Of a stretch of DNA of 60,000 nucleotides, positions 49,287 to 58,689 are shown piece after piece (position 1 is the stretch's first letter; every line of letters begins with the position of its first letter). Source of the DNA: Diphasiastrum complanatum (taxonomy: Eukaryota; Streptophyta; Lycopodiopsida; Lycopodiales; Lycopodiaceae); the NCBI GenBank assembly GCA_029204225.1, contig CM055097.1, forward strand, positions 3,444,620 through 3,504,619, in the 5' to 3' direction. The notes beneath the pieces were generated by a model. It saw only the letters and a program-made list of their open reading frames with translations. It searched no databases and was not told the origin of the DNA. Made by a program: the position numbers and the translations under genes.

Positions 49287-52200
49287 AATATATAATATCA
49301 TATATTATATTATACACAACTGGCTGCATTTTCATATGGTTTCAAAAATTTGGACATCAGTAGATGGTTTCAGCTATTCCACAAGAAGTATACAATTTCC
49401 GCCAGTCTAAGGAAGGCTCCTTCTAACTCTTTCTATCATTTTTTAACAGAAAACGGAATCAGTAGATCTGCAAACCATTGGCATCAGAACACCATTTCAA
49501 AACTAATTTCTGATATCTATTGGAAAAGCATGTCCACCATTCAATTACGGTTTAGTTAGTATTAAACTCAAAAAAAAAAAAAATTGGCCATTACTCCTTT
49601 TTCCACAAAAAAAAAAAAAAAACAAATTGCGATTCGGGTTGCAGATCGCTGACGTTTCGGATCGCACGATCCGGAACATTTTTGCAACAGATTGCACTCT
49701 GCTGCAACTCAGATTATATATTATATATATGATAAAAAACTATATATATTTTTAAAAAAATAAAAAAACAAGCAATAAATTAGCAAGAAAAACAAAAGGG
49801 ACGCGTTCGACCCCAGGTCCGAGGGTTGGACGCGTCCGGGTCTTCTGCAGTTCCATACACACAAAACGGAATGTTCAATTCCATACGTACGGAACGGGTA
49901 CCTATGAATGCAACTTTGGAACAGTGACCAATCAATTGCACTATACAATTTTCAAAATCATTACTACAATGTCTACACTTTGTTTGAAGTCCATACTCCA
50001 CACAAAAAGAGCATCTCTAACCCAAGATTTGTGGCGACAAAACTACTCCTATCATCTCCATGCACTGGAAGGACCTTTTTGACCATTGCTTTCTTGCATA
50101 GCTTCTTGGCCAAATATCCAGATGAAAGGGTATTGATCATTGCCTAATATATGCTGCTTCCTTGGGTGTCCGAGTTCAGGAAATGGGCAGTGAAGCCAAA
50201 CCCCAGACCCTAAACAGGCATGAAGCCCATAAAACTACCTTTCAAACTGTGTTTTTATTGCAAAACATGCTTTAACTGACTTTCACTCACACCGTCCCTG
50301 TCATATACCAAGCATCATCCCTCTGCGTGCCAAATGCATCTGCAGGGGTGTCAAATACAAAGTCTGGCTGGGTGTCTGGAGGCATCTGGGACTCCTCCAA
50401 GTCTGGGCCAACGCCTGCCAAGAGACGACTAGAAAAATCATTGTGCGTCCCCTCTTGGTTGGCCTGCCTCTAAGTCTGCCAGAAGAAACCCTCTGTAGTA
50501 CACTCCTACCTGGGAGTCTCCCTCTGCCACGAGGGGTCTCTGAGAAGAACCGACTGCCTGTGATGCTCTGAGACGTCTCTACGCGATCTGTCTCTGGGCG
50601 GCAGCCTCTGTCTCCCTCGCAAACTCTGACCAGCCATCATCTGAAAGGGGGAGTGAAGCGGGAGTACTAAGTGGGGCATATGGACCATCCCCCACAAGGT
50701 CGACCGTCTCGTCTGAATCATATGTGGGCTCATCATCAGAGGAGGGCAATGGAACGTCAGCAGGGAGGGGGGTGGTCTCCTTGGTGTCATCATCATCCTC
50801 GGGATCACCCCGCGGAGCACACCGAGCGGCATCGTTAGATCAACCTCCTGCACAAAAGGACTCGGAACGCGAGCGTCCTCAGGTCTGGCTGTCCAGCAAC
50901 GTAACTCTCCCACCATGATACAGGCATAAGTCTGTTCTCTCGGACACGTGCAAGGTCCTCGCCGAACAGCCCCAGACAGTGCCTGAAATTGAGCAGCAAT
51001 GTGCGTGAGTACACTTGAGCCCGCGCAAGGAAATTGAGCAAACGAAAGTAAACAACAGAGCAAGAGTTTACTTGTAATTCAACCTCTGCTCCTCGAGCCT
51101 GCTACGGATACCAGTGTCGCTGCTGAGGAGGCGGATGTATGAGAACCAGTCCGCACGCAGCTCTACATCGTCGTACTGCCTCTCGCTCTAAAACAACGGA
51201 TGCAATATGTGGGCCACACTGTGCATGGGCCGGTGAAACCTATCCCATCGTCGCCGCCACAACCGCCTAATAGGCTCCAACCTGTGGACCATACCATGTG
51301 GAGGCAACAATTACACGATTGCGTGTCGCGGCAGCAAGACGAAACAGAGTGCGAATGGAAAGAAAGATGGTGAGACGGAAAAAGTTATACCTGGCCCGGT
51401 CCAGCTCAGAACGCTGGAGAGACTCGCCTATGCGGTCCATGAACTCGTATATGAGGCCCATCGTGCACCCCTCGCGATCAACGAGCCTCAGAACAGAGTA
51501 GATGGGGCGCATGACATCCATCAGCCGCTGCATATCCACCCAGAAAGGCTCCATGAAGAGGATATCGTGGAAGGCCAAGCCCTCAGGGGTCATGGACAGG
51601 TCCATGGCTGTGAACTCTGCAAACGTAGCCATGCACCGCAAATCACCCTTGAGCTTGTGTAGCCGCTCAAGCATGATGAACTGGAAGGCGAAGCGGGTGC
51701 GAGCGGGCTTCTTCAAGTCGAGCCTGTATTGACAAACGGAATGAGAGGCACACATGAAACGAGCCAAAAAAAAAGAAGCATCTTGAACGAGCCAAAAAAT
51801 AAGTAGCATCTTACCTACTAAATGTGCGGAAAAGGGCAGTGGTGCGGCGCTTGCGTGTGACGAAGTCCACAACCGCAAGTGCCCTCGTGAGAATCTCACT
51901 GACCCAAGGCAGGCGCCCGATGGAATGCAGGAGGGGGTCCAGTGAGTCAATGTTTCATGGGCGCATTTCGTACGTCGTTTCGAAACGCGTTTGAAACGCG
52001 TATGAAACGTCTGGTTCAGGTTCGAAACGGGAAACAAAATTTAAGGGTTTTTTGTTTTTTTGAAAATGGCGTTTTTGAGGGTTTTCGGGGTTTACAGATG
52101 TCATAGAAAGTCTAGTAACAAGTAGATACATCCAATTTCATGAGAATGCTCTAGAGCAATTTCAAGAGGAGAAGTTGTGTATGGTGACTATGGTCACTTT

Positions 52201-53952
52201 CCTCAATCAATTATTGATACTGTCATGGATAGGTTATCAGGTTGCAAGAATCTGTTCATGCCCATTGCCAATACATACTACAAAGCTTATGGCGCAGTTT
52301 TTGGTGTTTACAGATGTCATAGACAGTCTAGTAACAAGTAGATACATCCAATTTCATGAGGATGCTCTAGAGAAAATAGAATGCAATTTCAAGAGGAGAA
52401 GTTGTGTATGGTGAATATGGTCACTTTCCTCAGTCAATTATTGATACTATCATGGATAGGTTATTAGGTTGCGAGAATCTATTCATGCCCATTGCCAGTA
52501 CATACTACAAAGCTTATGGCGCGGCTTCAGAAAAAAAAAAATTGGGTTTTTTTTTTTCCAATCGTTTCGAACACTGAAACGGCGTTTCGAAACGGGGTCG
52601 TTTCGTACGTCCCGTTTCGAATGCGTTTCAGCGTTCGAAACGCGTTTCAAGGAAACATTGCAGTGAGTGCGGCACATGGAGTCCACACAATGGAGGGGTA
52701 CTCTGCCATAAGAAGCTCCCCCACATCGTGGCAGTTGGACGCATTGTCTGTCACAACCTTTCGCGATCAATTCATAAGATTAGTTCACAGCTTGGAAACA
52801 CATTGCAATCAATCGAAAACTATGCAAAACTTTTGTATCAACATTAAGCTAGAAATGACCAAGCAACTAATGAAAGAAAATTTACCTAGACAACGCGCTG
52901 TGGCCCGACCTCCTCTATCGCTGCGCGGATGATGCCGTAAATGTACTCGACCGTATGCACTCTCCCTACCTCGGAGGCGTCGATGTTGCGCAGGAACATG
53001 GAACCGTAACAACTAGAAACAATCACGTTGATGAGTGGACGTTTACGACGATCAGTCCACCCATCAGCCATGATGGAGCATATCTATCCCAAGCCTCCTG
53101 CAGTGCGGCTAGTCTCTCTCTGACGGATGCAACCCGCTCTTGGAGCAAAGGGCCGCGAAGTGCGTCGGCTATGGGTGTAGCCGGGCCCGCAGACATCAAC
53201 TTTCGAGATAGCCTCTCGAAAGATGTGGGATGATGCCATGATAAAGGGGAGGTTCAGGTCATAGAACATCTGTGCTATGGTCCTGGTGGCCTTTCTGTGC
53301 TGCTCCTCTGAAAGATCCCGGCATGGACATCTGTCTGGTGCCTCGAGACGTGGATGGCTGGGAGGATGCGGATGGACGATGCAGATCTGGAGGTGGTGGC
53401 ATAGGTGTATGTGCGGAAGCGGAGGATGCGGACGGACCGTGCAAATCTGAAGGTGGTGGCACAAGCGTAGGTGCAGCAGTGGAGGCTGTGGATCCATGGG
53501 GAGTACTGGCGGAGGGGGTGGGGGTGGCTGTGGCGGAGGCGGAGGCAGTGGCGGGTGCGGGTGTGGATGCGGCGGTGGGGGCGGGGGCGGGGACGGGGGC
53601 GGTGGGTGTACCAGTGGCAGGGGCAGTGGCAGTGGGTGCACCAGTGGAAACAGAGTCCGCAGCATCTGTGGACGGCTCGCCGGCCTCAGCAACTGGCTCA
53701 GCATATGCCTCGAGAATGCGAGCCCTCTCCGCAGAGGGGATGACCATACAAACGCCGATCCCGTAGCGTCCCCCCATGGGTCGGATTCGCAATCCCCCCA
53801 AATGTGCTCAAACCCGAGAGGCGTTCCCTGTGAACTGCTTTCGACAAAAAGGGCAACGCCACTTTTTGTCAGGGATCAACTACACCTCATCCCAAATGGG
53901 ACGAGCGGCCATCTCTCTATCTCTCTCAAACACACACACAAGCACGCAAATC

Positions 53953-54020
<68 letters not shown>

Positions 54021-54109
54021 AAACCCAAACCCAAACCCAAGCACGCAAACCCTAAACCCTAAACTCACACACGCACCATGTCTCGTACACGTGCACAAAC
54101 ACACACACA

Positions 54110-54182
<73 letters not shown>

Positions 54183-57100
54183 TCTCTTCCTCTCTCTCTC
54201 TCTCTCACACAAATCACCACACACACACACAGATGCATACACGAATCAACTAACCCACACACAAACACACACAGATGCATACACAAATTAACTAACCCAC
54301 ACACACACACACACAAAAATCATCACACACACACCATAACCCACCCAAATGCACACTCTCTCTCTCTCCCTCACTCACCATAGCTCTCTCCCGCCCTCTT
54401 TCTCTCCTCTCGCTGTCTCTCAAGCTTCTGTGGACTGATCCGCTGCCCGCGCGTGCCCTTCTGGTTTTTTTTTGCCCAGTGTCCACGTCCGGGACGCTGA
54501 ACGTGTCCAGAACAAAATTTGAAAAAAAAAATAGGACGCGTCCGACCCCGCGTCCGGGGGTCGGACTGCGTCCGCCCCGGACCCTCATGTCTAGTACTAC
54601 GAACATAAAGACGTATGTGTATGCACCATCGATGCAGCATTCACAAATGAGTGTTCTGAAACCTAGAATGCAAAAAGAAAATTTTGTTTTTTGGAAAGCT
54701 GGTATTTTGCTGGAAATTTTTTTGTTAATATGCTGGAAATGTCACAAATTGAGAGACATACTGTCATACTCTTTCTTTGTGAAACAAACTATATCTGCAA
54801 AAATTGCAAGTCACTTTTGTTTTTTATACGAATATTCCAACAAGATGTATTCTAGTAGGTCCTCGATAACTTCATCATGAGTTTCAGTTGTATTTTGGCA
54901 GATACTCGTAAACTTGAGAAACCATAGCTGGAGTTAGGGTTTCTAGAAAAACATGTATTCAAGCTTGTAAAACTCTGTATAGGACTATGCCCAAAAATTA
55001 AGACTCAAAAAATTCCAGGTTTCATTCTAGCAATCTTCCAAGTTCCAACACAGTCTAAAGCTTAATTCTTAAGTAGGGTTCACAATTTCTCTGAGCGTTG
55101 ACAAGTTGTTGCTTCATACTTCACCCAAAATTATGCTTTAGATCATCTCAACATGTGAAATTGAAGCTGTTGTTTGTTGGATAGTTAATATGCCAACTGT
55201 ATCGAAATTTACTTGATAATTTACTTGGTACAGTTGCTTTATAAAAACCATCATAAGAGGTAGTCCGATAATGCAGATTTCAAGTTAATACTTGAAGAAT
55301 CCCACAAGCTCCGCAAAGAAACCATTGTCTAGCTCATCTAAGTTATCTACTTAACTCGTTCAATAAATTGAAAGTGCAAAGTAGAATGAGTTGCATTATG
55401 GGGGAGTACCTGCAAAAGAGCCTCTAGTTTGTTCTCAGTCCCAGAGAGTCGAATGAACTGATGCTTTGCAGAGGCAACTTTTCTGTGTAAGGTAGATGTA
55501 TGAATGTGCTTTAGGTCAGGAAACTCCTCGTCAAGCAACTTTTGGACAGCCTATGAGAGCAGATTGTGTTAATTTCATACACAAAATTCACCAAACCTAG
55601 TTAAAGATCATCAGCTTAATCACATTGATTCGCTTGAACATATCACACCCACTTTTGAAATGATCTTCATTTGAGCTTCTTATTGACAACTTACAAGCAA
55701 ACACTTATAAATTGCAGGGTCAAAAAGGCGACTGCTGTGAAATGAAAACTTAAGTACCTTAGTTATGGTTGCTGTCACCAAAACGGTCTGAAAGCCTTTA
55801 TCTCCTATCTGAGATGCACGATTTTTAAGTGGTGCTAGTATTTTACGCACTTCAGGTCCAAAGCCTCGATCAAACATGGTGTCTGCTTCATCCAAGACCT
55901 GTTTAAACCCAACAACTACAAGGATGTGACCTTACTCCACCAACTTCAGATTGTTTCCAAAATTTAATGTACTGTAATGAGCATGCTCTAATAATATCAT
56001 TATGACTGTCCCAAAACTTCAATAACCCATTTAACCTCTTGTATGCTCACTATAGCACATAGATTTTGTTTTAGGCAAGTCCAAAAACTAAAATAACTAG
56101 AATGTTGATGTACGTATATGACAGTGCTATGCCTTTAGGCCAACAACAGATTTTGAGATGACATTAAATTTTCAGTTAGAACAACTGATTCCAGAAAATG
56201 ATGCCCAAATAGGTTCCAAATGTAGAACAACTATTAAAAGAATTTGACAAAAAATCGAGTCATAACTCAGACATACAAAGGACACCAGGTCTCCCAACTA
56301 GTAAGGCAGACATTAGCTCACCACATACTTGATATCGCCATACACCATATTTCCACCATTGATGTGCATAAGCAATCTCCCAGGTGTGCATATTACCATA
56401 TCAAAGGGTGAGTTAAGCATGTCCTCTTGGGGCCTCATTCGACCTCCTCCGCTTATCATGACCGGCCGAAAACGGGCATGATGACAGACTGATTTGGCAA
56501 CTTGAAACACCTGAAAGGGATCACTTATGAAGATTTGAATATCTTAGTGCCACTTTACTGAAGTGAATTTAAAAAAATCAGAATATTATGTTTCAAAGAT
56601 GACTCAAAAAGATTAAACGGGATGTTTTTTCTAGACTGGGTATAACTATATTAAAATTTAAGAGTTAAACTAGTTGCTATTTAACCGGATTCAGCCACAC
56701 CAAAAACTAGAAAAACCAGATACATCCCACAAACAGCGAAAGAAGTAGCAGTGTTACATTTCTAAAAGCAAGCTTTGCCATTATTTCAATAGACATTATT
56801 TTGAACTGCCATTACAACGTGGACAACTTATAGCACATGCGACATAATCTGAACTGATGCAATGTTCACTAATGGACCACACATATGGTATATACAGCAA
56901 TGTCACCTTTTCACACCACAGTACATCAGGCTGAGCTTAAAGAGTGGCTTTGAGGAGAAATTTCCAACCACACAAAACTGTGCAATGCACATGGATGTGA
57001 ATGCTCCAAACAAGCCAACACACTTTATTTTGACTGCAAAAAACCTGTTTATTGAATATAGATCTGACCAACAAGCTTACATGCATTTTTTCTAGGTTAA

Positions 57101-57263
57101 AATTGTTACTAAACAGCTAAAAGCTTCAACATTCCTTCTTACATACGTAACGTAGATAGCTTTCAACCTGTTCTGCTAGCTCTCTTGTTGGACAGAGAAC
57201 AATGGCACGAGGCCTGTTGGGCTTCATTGTTCTACCAGAATCAGCCTCATCTCTACGCAAAGC
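45312..57263 (-). CDS. RH39: DEAD-box ATP-dependent RNA helicase, RH39-like (3' eight exons; 5' end outside window)
   Basis: Coding exons on the minus strand: 57,263-57,168; 56,510-56,322; 55,898-55,758; 55,550-55,410; 46,478-46,336; 46,175-46,040; 45,825-45,777; 45,673-45,312. All junctions are GT-AG and join in frame to 418 residues. Motifs in order: Ia [10 protein letters not shown] in [11 protein letters not shown], Ib [33 protein letters not shown] (TAT instead of the usual SAT), [37 protein letters not shown] basic, serine-rich tail follows. The [11 protein letters not shown] and [14 protein letters not shown] blocks fit plant RH39, which acts in chloroplast 23S rRNA processing; RH22 fits less well. 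The transit peptide, Q motif and motif I lie upstream beyond an intron of at least 2.7 kb. No stop or frameshift was seen, so the gene is probably functional. One intron is 8.9 kb and full of transposons. Confidence 0.93.
48399..48632. repeat. GGTACC word-array element (family B)
   Basis: About nine GGTACC hexamers in 230 bp, mostly within GGTACCG or CGGTACC. Two clusters (48,399-48,490 and 48,559-48,632) lie either side of an AT-rich core with long A and T runs. GGGATCCGC appears in both clusters. GGTACC is its own complement, so the array is symmetric. No gene. Confidence 0.8.
48636..49250 (+). repeat. Two tandem GTCCGGACGC word-array units (family C)
   Basis: Unit 1 (about 48,636-48,885) and unit 2 (about 48,890-49,245) both open with an ATATAATATCA run, then ATGAGGGTCCGGG. 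Each continues as dense GTCCGGACGC/GCGTCCGGAC words interrupted by T-rich or A-rich spacers, and closes with CCGCTTCCTTAGATATAT. Unit 2 is followed by the start of a third unit overtaken by TA repeats. Inverted relatives are at 49,800-49,842 and 54,480-54,592. Confidence 0.8.
49250..49284. repeat. (TA)n microsatellite
   Basis: 17 TA units at the end of the second family C unit. The same junction in unit 1 has a much shorter TA run. Confidence 0.95.
49628..49700. repeat. Small GATCGC/GCGATT word cluster (family F)
   Basis: TTGCGATTCGGGTTGC, GGATCGCACGATCC and TTGCAACAGATTGC lie after two A runs. The style matches the other word arrays, but it is a single short cluster. Confidence 0.4.
49800..49842 (-). 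repeat. Family C word fragment, minus orientation
   Basis: ACGCGTTCGACCCCAGGTCC and GGACGCGTCCGGGTC match the GACCCC...GGGGTCGGACGCGTCC core of the units at 48.9 kb, in reverse. Confidence 0.6.
49995..50147 (+). pseudogene. SNF2-type helicase fragment (CLASSY/DRD1-like)
   Basis: The frame reads [20 protein letters not shown] then [20 protein letters not shown]. This resembles the ATPase motif I segment of plant SNF2 proteins of the CLSY/DRD1 group (PG(T/S)GKTF...FL.SFL..YP..RPL(V/I)(V/I)APK). The Walker A box is CTGRT where family members have GxGKT, and the frame ends at LIIA before the PK. Only about 50 codons are kept. A host exon captured by the neighbouring transposon is a plausible origin. 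Confidence 0.5.
51948..52660. mobile_element. 713 bp non-autonomous hAT-type element with 8 bp target duplication
   Basis: The ends are CAATGTTTC (51,948-51,956) and GAAACATTG (52,652-52,660), a perfect 9 bp inverted repeat. CAGTGAGT flanks both sides (51,940-51,947 and 52,661-52,668), the 8 bp target duplication expected of hAT elements. Subterminal regions are dense in CGTTTCGAAACG-type words (51,960-52,030 and 52,562-52,645). Removing the insertion with one duplication copy restores continuity of the hAT transposase frame across CAAHS/LDPLL. That proves the insertion and fixes its edges. The interior holds two tandem exon-like copies. Confidence 0.92.
52091..52524 (+). repeat. Tandem duplicated exon-like segment inside the 713 bp element
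   Basis: Copies at 52,091-52,306 and 52,307-52,524 (offset 216) are about 93% alike. Copy 1 lacks 11 bases present in copy 2. In both, one plus frame reads as protein: [19 protein letters not shown] then [15 protein letters not shown] in copy 1, and [19 protein letters not shown] then [15 protein letters not shown] in copy 2. Upstream, another frame gives [12 protein letters not shown](N/D)ALE. The protein family is not recognised. The segment is probably a captured host gene fragment later duplicated in tandem. Confidence 0.75.
53955..54017. repeat. (CT)n microsatellite
   Basis: About 31 CT units just upstream of the hAT transposase start codon (minus strand). Confidence 0.97.
54018..54064. 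repeat. Telomere-like interstitial repeat
   Basis: AAACCCAAACCCAAACCC and AACCCTAAACCCTAAAC occur here. The second is two units of the plant telomere repeat CCCTAAA, and the first is its CCCAAA variant. It lies between two CT microsatellites. Confidence 0.8.
54112..54360. repeat. Compound (CT)n / (CA)n low-complexity block
   Basis: About 26 CT units run into CA units, then mixed CT and CACACA tracts with a roughly 45 bp phrase (ACACAGATGCATACAC(G/A)AAT(C/T)AAC) given twice at about 54,228 and 54,271. Confidence 0.9.
54480..54592 (-). repeat. Family C word unit, minus orientation
   Basis: The reverse complement begins ATGAGGGTCCGGGGCGGACG. It continues with GTCCGACCCCCGGACG and GGGGTCGGACGCGTCC, then a T-rich tract, matching 48,906-49,020 closely. 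It faces the units at 48.6-49.2 kb, with the hAT gene between them. Confidence 0.8.
56511..57167 (-). other. Helicase intron, 657 bp
   Basis: AT-rich DNA with nothing recognised. The open frame at 56,862-57,095 on the plus strand has no motif and is chance. Confidence 0.7.
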
Positions 57264-58689
57264 CTACAAAAGAAAACTGATAACTTTTTAGCTTTAGAAA
57301 CTACAAGTTAACATTGTTTCATAGAAAAATGCAAGCAAAGTACAGTGAAGCACTGTAAAAGCTAATAGCTGAGTGACACCATTTGAGTTCCACATCATAT
57401 TATAGCAATAAAGCAAAAAGATAATTTAGACTTTTATAAGAAAATACCTTATACAATTGCTCCCTATAGCCATTTGACGACTATAATTATGCCCTGAAGT
57501 GCCACAGAGACCACCTCGTGAAAGTGCTACTACCTAATTGCACCTCTTAGCCTAGTTATCTAGAAAAGAATTTTTTCAATATCAATGTTCTATCTAGGAT
57601 AATACCCAACATAACAAAGGAGACATGCAATTTCACCCCTATGGAGTCCACCCACAAAGTCTTAGAACATCAACTTTGTCATGCATAGCATGGACCAAAT
57701 GCTACGACATCCTAACTCATGTCGTCGAGGTACCATGCACAAATATACGTCCATGTTAGCTTTCATACATTTGTCAATGACCAACAAACTGAGCTTCCTT
57801 CTCCAGAGGATATGGGCAGACTCAATCATGATGCGGGCTGCACTAAAGAGCAAAGCCAATATGATGAAGTCTCTATCTCTTCATAGATAAAAAATAAATT
57901 TACACTTCATCACTTCAGCTTGCTGATGTGTAATGCCTATTTTACCCCTTTGGCTAACCACTAAACATGAAGTGGTAAAGACAAAAGTAGGAAAAAACCC
58001 TTAGTCTGGGGTAAAACCCCCTTGTTCAAATTTGTTTCTTTTCTACACCCTTTCAAGTTAAGTTTATATTCGAGTGAAGATTTAGCATGGTTAATCTTGA
58101 GTGAATCAAGCAAAACTAGATGGCACTAACTGTACTATGTAGGGTGGGGTGTGGAAGTTCAAGATGGCCAATAGCATGATGGACAAGATTTGTTGGGAGA
58201 TAGTTACAAGTAGAGAGCCTATACGTACATCAAAACCCAATTTGAGGGACTACAAAGTAGAACACGTTGTTATCAACCTCTGTCAAAAACAACCTTATTC
58301 TTCATATCTGTGTTGCAAGGGATCTAGCGGGAGTATAGAACTTCCCTAGAGGTGCATTTACTCACCAAATAGGTTACATACTCTCATAATGGAGGCAGGT
58401 GTTACAATCAATGATCGCATTATTAAGGTCAAGAACATTATACACTAATCAAAAGAAGGGTAAGAACCAGCAAGGTCATTTTGTTTCTGGTGGACGTGAT
58501 CTATTCGCAACAGCGACCAGCCCTATCATCAGAATCCACATTTGGTGGATGGCACATTGGTCTTGAAGCCTCAAAGCATATGACACCTCATAGATATCGG
58601 TTCAATAACTATGATGAGAGATGTGATGGCGGGTAAACTTTGGAAGCTAAGTTCTTCCCAGATTAAAAGTTAAATTTTTCCTTTTCTGT
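57264..58689. other. 5' intron of the helicase (left part)
   Basis: No exon with motif I (GxGKT) or Q motif was found on the minus strand to the window end, so this intron exceeds 2.7 kb. No element coding sequence recognised here. Confidence 0.6.

Larger units (their letters stand above)
50287..53912 (-). pseudogene. hAT transposase gene (BED finger, DUF659, dimerisation region), decayed
   Basis: On the minus strand: ATG at 53,912, BED finger ([12 protein letters not shown], then AHLGG), an Ala/Pro/Thr linker, and [13 protein letters not shown]. The DUF659 core is [20 protein letters not shown] and [12 protein letters not shown]. Next come [14 protein letters not shown] and [27 protein letters not shown], then [33 protein letters not shown] and [15 protein letters not shown], with an acidic tail. 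Exon ends fit GT-AG at 52,886/52,757, 51,815/51,723, 51,391/51,281, 51,072/50,982 and 50,414, with a final stop at 50,287-50,289. It is dead. There are at least three frameshifts in the first exon. In-frame stops include TAG at 53,880-53,882, TGA at 53,808-53,810, TAG at the 52,886 splice and TAG at about 51,189. A 713 bp insertion splits it. It is GC-rich against an AT-rich background. Confidence 0.9.
46479..55409 (-). other. 8.9 kb helicase intron loaded with nested transposons
   Basis: The donor follows EALLQ (GTACTC at 55,409) and the acceptor is CTAG before VLEPS (46,479). The seven other introns are 103-657 bp. The insert content, listed separately, is word-array units, a SNF2-like fragment, a hAT transposase gene, a small hAT-type element inside it and several microsatellites. 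46,479-48,398 and 54,600-55,409 are AT-rich DNA in which I see no element. Confidence 0.9.

Noticed and set aside
48507-49335. Arg-rich open frames at the word arrays
   Set aside because: They arise from repeated GTCCGGACGC words, exist on both strands and show no protein-like composition.
53272-54062. Gly/Val/Trp-rich plus-strand proteins
   Set aside because: Antisense shadows of the Ala/Pro/Thr-rich linker of the minus-strand hAT transposase.
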